A stretch of 64,000 nucleotides of DNA from Pseudomonas frederiksbergensis. Lineage in GTDB: Bacteria > Pseudomonadota > Gammaproteobacteria > Pseudomonadales > Pseudomonadaceae. How positions within the stretch are numbered: position 1 is the stretch's first letter; the number at the start of each line of letters is the position of its first letter. The stretch spans positions 1 to 64,000 of the forward strand of contig NZ_MOBM01000006.1 in assembly GCF_003732275.1 (NCBI RefSeq), in the 5' to 3' direction. Below are positions 18,207 through 25,891 of the stretch, piece by piece. The position numbers and the translations under genes were made by a program. Under the pieces are notes generated by a model. It saw only the letters and a list, made by a program, of their open reading frames with translations, was not told the origin of the DNA and did no database searches.

Positions 18207-18490
18207 GTGAGGGACCTGTGATCACCAAGAAACGCTTTATCGCCGGGGCGGTCTGCCCGGCCTGCAGCGAGCCCGACAAGTTGATGATGTGGAGCGAAGA
18301 CACCGTTCCGCATCGCGAGTGCGTGGCTTGCGGTTATTCCGATACGCTGAATGAACAGGGTCTGTCGGTGCCCAAGGAATTGGGCACGCGGGTCAATACT
18401 TCGGCACTCAAGGTACCGGACGCCAAGGTCCAGGCCGTGCAGTTTTTTCCGAACCCGAAATTGAAGAAGAAGCCAGACGAGCAACACTGA
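18203..18490 (+). CDS. YheV-type zinc-ribbon protein
   Basis: A 95-residue small protein with two CxxC pairs (VCPACS near residue 19 and ECVACGYSD near residue 41), forming a predicted zinc ribbon of the YheV/DUF2387 family. The basic C-terminus FFPNPKLKKKPDEQH is typical. Its start overlaps the prlC stop (ATGA), so it is translated together with the peptidase. Function is unknown; nucleic-acid or protein binding would be a guess from the fold. Confidence 0.88.
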   Translation: MSEGPVITKKRFIAGAVCPACSEPDKLMMWSEDTVPHRECVACGYSDTLNEQGLSVPKELGTRVNTSALKVPDAKVQAVQFFPNPKLKKKPDEQH

Positions 18491-18502
18491 GTGCTGGAAA
18501 CC

Positions 18503-18531
18503 ACCTTCCACTGCGCAATGCAGTGGGAGGT
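18503..18531. terminator. Hairpin between yheV and tpbA
   Basis: ACCTTCCACTGC and GCAGTGGGAGGT form a near-perfect stem with a 5-base loop in the 46-base gap between convergent genes. There is no clear T-run, so terminator function is only likely. Confidence 0.55.
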
Positions 18532-18536
18532 ATCAC

Positions 18537-19181
18537 TTACTCGACATGGGCCGATTTGAACCAGTTCTTCATCGAGCAACTGGCAAATGGACTGGTGCTG
18601 CAATCACCATTGGCCAGCGCCGTACGAAGTTTGTCGACATTAGCCTGCATCATGTAACGCACACCATCCTTGAAATGGGTGCTGTCACCAAAGCCGCCTT
18701 GGGTCATTTCATTCAAGGCATCTTCCTTGCTCCAGCCCTGCACGACCACTCGGTACATCGCGGCCATCAGGCCAGTGCGGTCAGAGCCGTGCTTGCAATG
18801 CATAAGCACAGGGCCTTTGGCTTCGGCGCTCTGAATTGTGCGAAGGGCCTTGAGTACGTCCGCATCATCCACGTGATTGGTGCGGTAGGGCAGCTGTATC
18901 TGAGTAATGCCGGGTGTGGACAACCAGCTCGAGTCCGATTCAGGCAGGAAGTTTATGACAGTTGCGACCTTGAGTTTTTTCAGCAACGGCACCGCCCTGC
19001 TGTCCGGCAACGCGCTGCGATAAAGGGTCGGTGACATCTGATAGAGGTTGTATTGAACCTCCACCGGTTGAGCCCAGTCCGCCGGCCGGGGCAAAGCGCT
19101 TTCGTCAGCAAAAACGGGGGGCAGGTTGAAAAATGCGACCAGCGATAGACATATCACAGGGATAAAGCGCGGTAGGGACAT
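18537..19181 (-). CDS. tpbA: Periplasmic dual-specificity tyrosine phosphatase TpbA
   Basis: A 214-residue protein with a signal peptide (residues 1-25, FADE) and the phosphatase signature HCKHGSDRTG: catalytic Cys129 and Arg135 of the CX5R motif, with the general-acid aspartate region HVDDADVL near residue 105. The NLYQMSPTLYRSALP segment and overall length closely match P. aeruginosa TpbA. There it dephosphorylates the membrane diguanylate cyclase TpbB/YfiN and lowers cyclic-di-GMP and biofilm formation. A TpbB homologue is not in this window. It faces the small gene at 19385 across a shared 200-base gap. Confidence 0.9.
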   Translation of the reverse strand: MSLPRFIPVICLSLVAFFNLPPVFADESALPRPADWAQPVEVQYNLYQMSPTLYRSALPDSRAVPLLKKLKVATVINFLPESDSSWLSTPGITQIQLPYRTNHVDDADVLKALRTIQSAEAKGPVLMHCKHGSDRTGLMAAMYRVVVQGWSKEDALNEMTQGGFGDSTHFKDGVRYMMQANVDKLRTALANGDCSTSPFASCSMKNWFKSAHVE

Positions 19182-19314
19182 GCTCGGACGACCATTCAGG
19201 AAGAGATTGGATGTTAGCGTCCAGATTCAGCCCTGAGCGGTCAAAGGTCTGTGAGCCGTCTGTCAAAGAATCGTGATCGGACAACGGAATAATCCACAAA
19301 GCATCACCCGCAGC

Positions 19315-19351
19315 AAAAAATCCTGCCGAGTACCAGGCCCGACAGGATTTT
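19315..19351 (-). terminator. Terminator of the small gene at 19385
   Basis: On the minus strand, an AAATCCTG / CAGGATTT stem is followed by TTTT, about 35 bases after the stop codon. Confidence 0.7.
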
Positions 19352-19384
19352 ATTAATTCAACGTCAACTTACTTATAAGTTCGT

Positions 19385-19690
19385 TCAAGGATTTACAATA
19401 CGGGCATACGCGCTAGCCAAGGCCAGAAGTTTTGCTTTGTCATCGGTATTGATAACGCCGTTGCCATCGACATCTTTATTGTCTTTACCGAGAGTGAAAG
19501 ACTTACCGCCATCATTCGACGACGCGACTATCGTAGTGGAGTCCAGCAGGGTTTCAGTAACCATGGCGCTTTCAGCGTCCCAGCCTTCCTCTTTCAATGC
19601 AAACTGCATCGATACAAGTACTTCACCGGGATTAACAATGGTTGGGCCAAGCTTCTGTAGAAAAATGCCACGACGGTTAAAAAACGACAT
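19385..19690 (-). CDS. Hypothetical protein with EF-hand / dockerin-like calcium loop
   Basis: A 101-residue protein that I do not recognise. Near its C-terminus it has a textbook calcium-binding loop, D73-x-D75-G-N77-G-x-I-x-x-x-D84. A helix AKLLALASAYARI follows, which is the arrangement of one half of a type I dockerin repeat. No signal peptide, membrane segment or cysteine is seen. AAAGGA lies before the ATG and a terminator follows, so it looks like a real single-gene unit. The gene and its flanks are more AT-rich than the neighbours, which may mean recent acquisition. It could be secreted by a route without an N-terminal signal, but nothing shows this. Confidence 0.7.
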   Translation of the reverse strand: MSFFNRRGIFLQKLGPTIVNPGEVLVSMQFALKEEGWDAESAMVTETLLDSTTIVASSNDGGKSFTLGKDNKDVDGNGVINTDDKAKLLALASAYARIVNP

Positions 19691-19868
19691 AATTAAATCC
19701 TTTTAAATGTGCTCTATGTTTATTGTTTGCAGCGACATAAATAGTACCGACACTTTCATTTTATCAGCGAGCTCTTATATGTATCCGTTAGTTGCCCATC
19801 GGCACTTTCCCTCTACAAAAAACGAGTAGGTGCCGAACGGCGCTGGTCGGCCGACTTGACTCGATATA

Positions 19869-19884
19869 CTGTATGCACATACAG
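19869..19884. promoter_or_regulatory. LexA (SOS) box
   Basis: CTGT-N8-ACAG inside TACTGTATGCACATACAG, a full match to the gammaproteobacterial LexA operator, 17 bases before the start codon of the radical SAM gene. Confidence 0.85.
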
Positions 19885-19900
19885 CCATCAGGATTACCCA

Positions 19901-20959
19901 ATGCATACGCCATTGCCCCCTCGCGGCCGCGGCACCGCCACCAACCCGCACAACCGCTTCGCGCCTAACCGTTCAGTGGCCGAAGACGACGGCTGGTATC
20001 AGGAAGCGCCGATCACCCAAGGCACCGAGGTGCGCATCGAGACCGCGAAAACCATCATCACCCGTAACAATTCGCCGGATTTACCCTTCGATCGCTCGAT
20101 TAATCCCTATCGCGGCTGCGAGCATGGCTGCATCTATTGCTACGCACGGCCCAGCCACGCTTATTGGGACCTGTCACCGGGGCTGGATTTCGAAACCAAA
20201 CTGATCGCCAAGACCAACGCCGCCGATGTGCTGGAGGAGCAATTGTCCAAGCGCGGTTATCAATGTGCGCCGATCAACCTGGGCTCCAATACTGACCCTT
20301 ATCAGCCAATCGAACGCGAACACAGAATCACCCGCAAGACTCTCGAAGTGCTGCTGCGTTACCGCCATCCGGTGACCATCATCACCAAGGGCTCGCTGAT
20401 TCTTCGTGATCTGGACCTGCTGGCCCAACTCGCCGAACAAAGGCTGGTGGCGGTGATGATCAGCCTGACCACGCTGGATGATGAACTCAAACGCATCCTC
20501 GAACCGCGCGCCGCGGCACCCAAGGCACGACTGCGGGCGATCCGGGTGATGCGCGAAGCCGGGATTCCGGTGGGCGTTTTGTGCTCACCGATGATTCCAA
20601 TGATCAACGACAGCGAACTCGAAAGCCTCCTGACCGAGGCCCATGCGGCCGGTGCGCAAAGCGCGGCCTACATGATGTTGCGCCTGCCGCTGGAAGTGGC
20701 GCCGCTGTTTGAAGAGTGGCTGGCGGCACATTATCCTCAGCGTGCCGCTCATGTGTTGAGCCTGATCCGGCAAAGCCGAGGTGGCGAGCTCTACGACAGC
20801 CGGTTTGGCGCCCGAATGCGAGGTGAAGGGCCGTTTGCCGATCTGCTGGCGCAACGCTTTGCCAAAACCATCAAGCGCCTGGGGCTCAATCTTCGGGAGG
20901 GTTTCAATCTGGATTGCGAAGCCTTTTGTCCGCCGGGTCGCCAGATGTCATTGATTTGA
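19901..20959 (+). CDS. PA0069-type radical SAM protein (SplB-like)
   Basis: A 352-residue radical S-adenosylmethionine protein. The iron-sulfur cluster cysteines are C73, C77 and C80 in RGCEHGCIYCYARP, followed by the LGSNTDPYQPIE segment typical of the spore-photoproduct-lyase-related PA0069 group. The N-terminal RGRGTATNPHNRF opening is characteristic. A LexA box immediately upstream places it in the SOS regulon; as I recall, the P. aeruginosa homologue PA0069 is also DNA-damage induced. A DNA-repair role is inferred, since the true substrate is not known. The ATG at 19901 is used; the earlier frame start would lie across the operator. Confidence 0.9.
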   Translation: MHTPLPPRGRGTATNPHNRFAPNRSVAEDDGWYQEAPITQGTEVRIETAKTIITRNNSPDLPFDRSINPYRGCEHGCIYCYARPSHAYWDLSPGLDFETKLIAKTNAADVLEEQLSKRGYQCAPINLGSNTDPYQPIEREHRITRKTLEVLLRYRHPVTIITKGSLILRDLDLLAQLAEQRLVAVMISLTTLDDELKRILEPRAAAPKARLRAIRVMREAGIPVGVLCSPMIPMINDSELESLLTEAHAAGAQSAAYMMLRLPLEVAPLFEEWLAAHYPQRAAHVLSLIRQSRGGELYDSRFGARMRGEGPFADLLAQRFAKTIKRLGLNLREGFNLDCEAFCPPGRQMSLI

Positions 20960-21036
20960 GGACAATTGGCCTATGGTGGAGTAGTGGAAAAGGCGTATCG
21001 TGTTTTTCTTGGTTACGTATTTTGACCTGGAACACA

Positions 21037-21048
21037 CGCTCTAGAGCG
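21037..21048. other. 12-bp palindrome CGCTCTAGAGCG
   Basis: A perfect palindrome in the 242-base gap before the carbonic anhydrase gene. No other element is obvious in that gap. It is a possible protein-binding site and could be chance. Confidence 0.35.
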
Positions 21049-21201
21049 ACTGATTCAGTTTGAGTTAAGTTTCAACAGCTACCTTGCTCATCGAGTGACT
21101 GACGGGTCTGGCTCTTCGACCTGGATGTTTTTTAAACAGCCACCGGGCTTCATACTGGACAAAACGGGAAAATTCCCTGACTCCGCCAAAGAGGATGAAT
21201 C

Positions 21202-21933
21202 ATGAGTGACAAGGATAAACAGCCGTTGGCTGCGTCGGCTTCAGCCCAACCCGAGGCGGAAACCGCCGATGCAGCGCTGCAGCATATCGTTGACGGCTTT
21301 TTGCACTTTCATCACGAGATCTTTCCGCAGCAGGAAGAACTCTTCAAAAAACTCGCCACGGCCCAACGGCCTCGGGCGATGTTCATCGCGTGTGCCGATT
21401 CACGCATCGTTCCCGAACTGATTACCCAAAGCGCTCCCGGCGACTTGTTCGTGACCCGCAATGTCGGCAACGTCGTGCCGCCTTATGGGCAAATGAACGG
21501 CGGTGTTTCCACGGCCATCGAATACGCAGTGCTGGCCCTCGGCGTGCAGCACATCATTATCTGCGGGCACTCTGACTGTGGCGCCATGCGCGCAGTGCTC
21601 AACCCGCAGAGCCTGGAAAAGATGCCGACGGTAAAGGCCTGGCTGCGTCATGCGGAAGTGGCCAAAACCATGGTTCAAGACAACTGCCATTGCACTGACG
21701 AAAACGAGAGCATGCATATCCTCACCGAGGAGAATGTAATCGCTCAGTTGCAGCATTTGCGCACGCACCCGTCGGTGGCCTCGCGCATGGCCAATGGTCA
21801 GCTGTTTATCCATGGTTGGGTCTACAACATCGAAACCAGCGAAATCAAAGCTTACGACGCGGATCAGGGGTGTTTCCTGCCGCTCGATGGCAGTCATCCG
21901 ATTCCGGTGGCGACGCCTAAAGCGCGCTTCTAA
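21202..21933 (+). CDS. Beta-carbonic anhydrase
   Basis: A 243-residue class beta enzyme interconverting CO2 and bicarbonate. The zinc ligands are C64 (with D66 in CADSR), H123 and C126 (HSDCG). A 30-residue polar N-terminal extension precedes the domain. It sits 80 bases upstream of a SulP-family anion transporter in the same direction. This is the same pair as in P. aeruginosa (psCA1 and its neighbour), suggesting that the two cooperate in bicarbonate supply. The clade I enzyme in E. coli, CynT/Can, is the nearest functional analogue. Confidence 0.93.
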   Translation: MSDKDKQPLAASASAQPEAETADAALQHIVDGFLHFHHEIFPQQEELFKKLATAQRPRAMFIACADSRIVPELITQSAPGDLFVTRNVGNVVPPYGQMNGGVSTAIEYAVLALGVQHIIICGHSDCGAMRAVLNPQSLEKMPTVKAWLRHAEVAKTMVQDNCHCTDENESMHILTEENVIAQLQHLRTHPSVASRMANGQLFIHGWVYNIETSEIKAYDADQGCFLPLDGSHPIPVATPKARF

Positions 21934-22013
21934 ATCCTCCGTGTGGTTTAGCCGCGGCTGCTGATCTGGCAGCCTGCTTTGCCATGCCTGAAGAAAACTT
22001 CGGGAGAGTCACC

Positions 22014-23540
22014 ATGCGTGCTGCTCAACTAAAAGCTGTTCTGCCACGGGAGCTATTGGCTTCGGTGGTTGTGTTTCTGGTCGCCCTGCCCTTGTGCATG
22101 GGCATTGCCATCGCCTCGGGACTGCCACCGTCCAAAGGACTGATCACCGGCATCATCGGTGGCCTGGTGGTCGGCTGGCTTGCCGGGTCGCCGCTGCAAG
22201 TCAGCGGCCCGGCTGCCGGTCTGGCGGTATTGGTGTTCGAACTGGTGCGCCAGCATGGTATCGCCATGCTCGGGCCGATCCTGCTGCTGGCGGGTTTTCT
22301 GCAGTTGGTGGCCGGACGCTTGAAGCTGGGGTGCTGGTTTCGGGTCACGGCGCCGGCAGTGGTGTACGGCATGCTCGCGGGGATTGGGGTGCTGATCGTG
22401 CTGTCACAGGTACATGTGATGCTCGATGCCGTGCCCAAGCCATCGGGGCTGGATAATCTGGCGGCCTTCCCCGCTGCAGTGATTCAGGCTTTGCCTTCGT
22501 TTGGCTGGCAAGCAGGTTTGCTCGGACTGTCGACCATTGCCGTGATGTGGCTGTGGGAAAAATTCCGCCCGCATTCCCTGCGATTCGTTCCTGGAGCATT
22601 GCTTGGGGTCGGTCTGGCAACGGTCGCCAGCCTTGTACTCGCATTGCAGGTCAAACGTGTAGAGGTCCCGGCCAACCTGGCAGAAGCCATCGACTGGTTG
22701 CGCCCGGCGGATCTGCTCAATCTCGCAGACCCGGCCTTGCTGATCGCCGCCTTCGCCGTGGCCTTTATCGCCAGCGCCGAAACCCTGCTCTCGGCCGCCG
22801 CCGTGGATCGCATGCACAGCGGTCAGCGCTCGGACTTCGACCGCGAACTGTCGGCGCAAGGTGTGGGCAACATGTTGTGTGGCCTGCTCGGCGCGCTGCC
22901 GATGACCGGAGTGATCGTGCGCAGTTCGGCCAACGTCCAGGCCGGCGCTACTACTCGACTATCGACCGTGTTTCATGGTCTGTGGCTGCTGGCTTTCGTG
23001 CTACTGCTGTCGAGCGTGCTGCAAAGCATTCCGGTGGCGAGTCTGGCGGGGGTTCTGGTTTACACCGGTTTCAAGCTGGTGGATCTCAAGGCCTTTCGCG
23101 GCCTGGGCCGTTATGGCCGGATGCCGATGTTTACGTATGCGGCGACTGCACTGGCAATCATCTTCACCGACCTGCTGACCGGCGTACTGATCGGCTTCGG
23201 CCTGACACTGGCCAAACTGGCCTGGAAGGCTTCGCGCCTGAAAATCAGCCTGATCGATCTTCCGGCGGACGGCGAGATGGAACTGCGACTGGTGGGGGCG
23301 GCGACCTTCCTCAAGGTACCGGCGCTGACCCAAGTGCTGGGGAGCATTCCGGCAGGCGCAACGGTGCATGTGCCGCTCAATAATCTGAGTTACATCGATC
23401 ACTCGTGTCTGGAGTTGCTGGAGGAGTGGGGCCGGGCCAATGCGGCCAAGGGTTCGAAGTTGTTAATCGAAGCGCGGGGGTTGAAGCGCAGGCTTGAAGG
23501 ACGGTTACGTACCACAACCGGAGTAGGCTCAGCCGCTTAA
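22014..23540 (+). CDS. SulP-family anion (probable bicarbonate) transporter
   Basis: A 508-residue inner-membrane protein with about 11-14 hydrophobic segments and the SulP N-terminal pattern (LPRELLASVVVFLVALPLCMGIAIASG; QVSGPAAGLAVLVFELV). A short STAS-like cytosolic end from about residue 430 has NNLSYIDHSCLELLEEW. The ATG at 22014, with CGGGAGAG upstream, is preferred to the one at 21984. Coupling to a carbonic anhydrase gene points to bicarbonate rather than sulfate as substrate; this is inference. Confidence 0.88.
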   Translation: MRAAQLKAVLPRELLASVVVFLVALPLCMGIAIASGLPPSKGLITGIIGGLVVGWLAGSPLQVSGPAAGLAVLVFELVRQHGIAMLGPILLLAGFLQLVAGRLKLGCWFRVTAPAVVYGMLAGIGVLIVLSQVHVMLDAVPKPSGLDNLAAFPAAVIQALPSFGWQAGLLGLSTIAVMWLWEKFRPHSLRFVPGALLGVGLATVASLVLALQVKRVEVPANLAEAIDWLRPADLLNLADPALLIAAFAVAFIASAETLLSAAAVDRMHSGQRSDFDRELSAQGVGNMLCGLLGALPMTGVIVRSSANVQAGATTRLSTVFHGLWLLAFVLLLSSVLQSIPVASLAGVLVYTGFKLVDLKAFRGLGRYGRMPMFTYAATALAIIFTDLLTGVLIGFGLTLAKLAWKASRLKISLIDLPADGEMELRLVGAATFLKVPALTQVLGSIPAGATVHVPLNNLSYIDHSCLELLEEWGRANAAKGSKLLIEARGLKRRLEGRLRTTTGVGSAA

Positions 23541-23546
23541 AAACAA

Positions 23547-23640
23547 TGTGAGAGGGGGCTTGCTCGCGAATGCGGTCAATCATTCAACATTAATGTCGAC
23601 TGATCCACCGATTTCGCGAGCAAGCCCCCTCCCACAGGTG
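23547..23640. repeat. REPIN, GGGGGCTTGCTCGCGAA class
   Basis: Inverted REP units flank about 50 bases, between the convergent SulP gene and the gene at 23660. Confidence 0.85.
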
Positions 23641-23659
23641 TTCAATTGCTACCGTTGAA

Positions 23660-24310
23660 TCAAGCCGCTGGCTGATCCAGCTCAAGGCCCACGCCCAATT
23701 GGCGCGACAGGCACGGCCAGCGCTTCCACGCGGCGCCGGTGTCCGGGCTGTTGAGTTTCTCGCGGTAGGCTTCTACCGACTCCAGCGCGAAACTTTCATC
23801 GTTAAGCATCTCGTCCACAGCGTGATGCACCGCCTCGTCCAGTTGATTGGCAAATTCCTCGCCGATCAGTTGGTGAGCAATCAGGTTGGCAACAGTCATG
23901 TCCAAGGGGATCAATGGCTGGCCAAAATGCTTGATGTACAGGTCGTTGACCTCCTCGACCAACCGATGCGCCAGATAAGCTTCGTCCAGCAGGCCATCCA
24001 GGCCGACATGACCGGCCATGATCGCCGGCGGCTGGAGGAAGAACTGCTCGGCGATTGTCAGTACCGGCTTGATCTGCGATTCGATGCCCGCTTCCCTGGC
24101 GACTTCATTGGCTGCGTCCAGCAGGTCCGGCACTTGTTCTATATACGCGGCCACAAAACGCGTCATCACGCCGTTGGCATCGACATCCGGCAATTGGATG
24201 GCGGAGTGAAGGTGCGGCAGTTGGGTTTCCAGCTGACGAGTCAACAGGCCGGTCTCGGCCTCATGTTGTTGGGCTTGTTGGATCTGCTCGCGCAATGCGG
24301 CGGTGTTCAT
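23660..24310 (-). CDS. Conserved hypothetical protein next to the aa3 oxidase cluster
   Basis: A 216-residue, mostly helical acidic protein without signal peptide, membrane segment or known motif that I can see. The ATG at 24310 is preceded by a purine-rich GGAG. A gene of similar size stands at the same place, between the SulP gene and coxB, in P. aeruginosa (PA0104, as I recall). It is divergent from coxB across 371 bases. I cannot name a function; conserved location hints at, but does not show, a link to the oxidase or carbonic anhydrase genes. Confidence 0.7.
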   Translation of the reverse strand: MNTAALREQIQQAQQHEAETGLLTRQLETQLPHLHSAIQLPDVDANGVMTRFVAAYIEQVPDLLDAANEVAREAGIESQIKPVLTIAEQFFLQPPAIMAGHVGLDGLLDEAYLAHRLVEEVNDLYIKHFGQPLIPLDMTVANLIAHQLIGEEFANQLDEAVHHAVDEMLNDESFALESVEAYREKLNSPDTGAAWKRWPCLSRQLGVGLELDQPAA

Positions 24311-24681
24311 GAAAACTCCAGGAAACAAAGGCAATGAAATAGGGAAGACATAACTTAGCTGGCTTACGAAAAAGGCTAAGACGCATTTGTCATAATTATT
24401 TCATCCTTGAGACGTCTACGTTATATCGATTTGCCACCACTCGTCTGCATCCTTCTCCATTCGTGACCTGGAACGCAAGTCCAACCTGTTTCGGTTGATT
24501 TACGCCATCGCGTTGCGAGGTGGCAGTCGCTGTCTATACTCGGTTCTGAATGGAGTTAGCTGATGACGCCCGACTGCACATGCAGCAAGGCTCGGCGATT
24601 CAAGTTCGTAGTCTGAAAAAGCCGCTCCCTTGCCGCAGGTGAAAGCCGGCGGGATAAAAAGAACTATAAGGGGAACCCGCA
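24311..24681. other. Upstream region of the aa3 oxidase operon
   Basis: These 371 bases contain a CTATACT -10-like element at 24534-24540, of the type used by sigma-S in pseudomonads, with TTGCGA 16 bases upstream. A short ORF with a good ribosome site (24563-24616) and a second purine-rich site just before coxB follow. P. aeruginosa aa3 oxidase is known to be starvation/RpoS-dependent, which fits. Confidence 0.45.
24563..24616 (+). CDS. Possible 17-residue leader peptide before coxB
   Basis: ATG at 24563, seven bases after TGGAG, opens the frame MTPDCTCSKARRFKFVV and stops 65 bases before coxB. It contains a CxC pair and a basic stretch. It might be a regulatory upstream ORF, but it is short enough to occur by chance. 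Confidence 0.3.
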   Translation: MTPDCTCSKARRFKFVV

Positions 24682-25809
24682 ATGATGCGACATCCACATG
24701 TCTGGATGGGCCTCCTGTTGTGGTCGATTTTCAGTCAGGCGCAAGCGGCCTGGACTGTGAATATGGCGCCTGGAGCGACTGAAATCAGTCACGCAGTATT
24801 CGATCTGCACATGACCATTTTCTGGATCTGTGTAGTGATCGGCATCATCGTCTTCGGCGCCATGTTCTGGTCGATGATCCTCCACCGCCGCTCTACCGGG
24901 CAGGTGGCCGCAAAATTTCATGAAAGCACCACCGTCGAAATCCTCTGGACCATCGTGCCCCTGCTTATTCTGGTGGCCATGGCGGTTCCCGCTACCGCGA
25001 CCCTGATCAAGATGTACGACAACACGGAGCCGGATATCGATATCCAGGTCACCGGTTATCAGTGGAAGTGGCACTACAAATACCTGGGTCAGGACGTCGA
25101 GTTTTTCAGCAACCTGACCACCCCCGCCGATCAGATCCACAACAAGGAAACCAAGGGCGAGCATTACCTGCTGGAGGTCGACAAGCCGCTGGTGCTGCCG
25201 ATCGGTGCCAAGGTGCGCTTTCTGGTGACCTCCGCCGACGTCATCCACTCCTGGTGGGTGCCGGCCTTCGCGGTCAAGCGCGATGCGATTCCGGGCTTCG
25301 TCAATGAATCCTGGACCCGTATCGAAAAGCCCGGCATCTACCGTGGCCAGTGCGCCGAGTTGTGCGGCAAGGACCACGGCTTCATGCCGATCGTAGTCGA
25401 GGTCAAGGAAAAGGCCGATTACGAAACCTGGCTGGGCGAACGCAAGGCAGAAGCCGCGCAACTTAAAGAGCTGACCAGCAAGGAATGGACCCTGGACGAG
25501 CTCAAGGAACGCGGCGACAAGGTCTATCACACCACCTGCGTGGCCTGTCACCAGGCCGAAGGCCAGGGTCTGCCGCCGATGTTCCCGGCACTCAAGGGCT
25601 CGAAAATCGCCACCGGACCGATCAAGGATCACCTGAGCCTTGTCTTCCACGGCAAGCCCGGCACCGCCATGGCGGCGTTCGGCAAGCAGCTCTCGGAAGT
25701 CGATATCGCAGCGGTCGTGACCTACGAACGTAACGCCTGGGGCAACAATAAAGGCGACATGGTCACCCCTAAAGAAGTGCTGGAGCTGAAACAGGCGGAA
25801 AGCAAATGA
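24682..25809 (+). CDS. coxB: Cytochrome c oxidase (aa3) subunit II with fused cytochrome c domain
   Basis: A 375-residue subunit that takes electrons from cytochrome c at a binuclear CuA centre and passes them to haem a. Signal peptide at residues 1-22; transmembrane helices near residues 45-67 and 87-108. The CuA ligands are H189, C224, C228, H232 and M235 (RGQCAELCGKDHGFM). An extra C-terminal cytochrome c domain has C286-x-x-C289-H290, the caa3-like form found in pseudomonads. GGGGAAC precedes the ATG. It is the first gene of the oxidase operon. Confidence 0.96.
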   Translation: MMRHPHVWMGLLLWSIFSQAQAAWTVNMAPGATEISHAVFDLHMTIFWICVVIGIIVFGAMFWSMILHRRSTGQVAAKFHESTTVEILWTIVPLLILVAMAVPATATLIKMYDNTEPDIDIQVTGYQWKWHYKYLGQDVEFFSNLTTPADQIHNKETKGEHYLLEVDKPLVLPIGAKVRFLVTSADVIHSWWVPAFAVKRDAIPGFVNESWTRIEKPGIYRGQCAELCGKDHGFMPIVVEVKEKADYETWLGERKAEAAQLKELTSKEWTLDELKERGDKVYHTTCVACHQAEGQGLPPMFPALKGSKIATGPIKDHLSLVFHGKPGTAMAAFGKQLSEVDIAAVVTYERNAWGNNKGDMVTPKEVLELKQAESK

Positions 25810-25891
25810 CCCGGTCTATTGCGTACGTAAGGAACCGCTCGGGGCATGACGCCCCGGCCCGCCCAGCCCATCCGTTTGCAGGAGACAGGAC

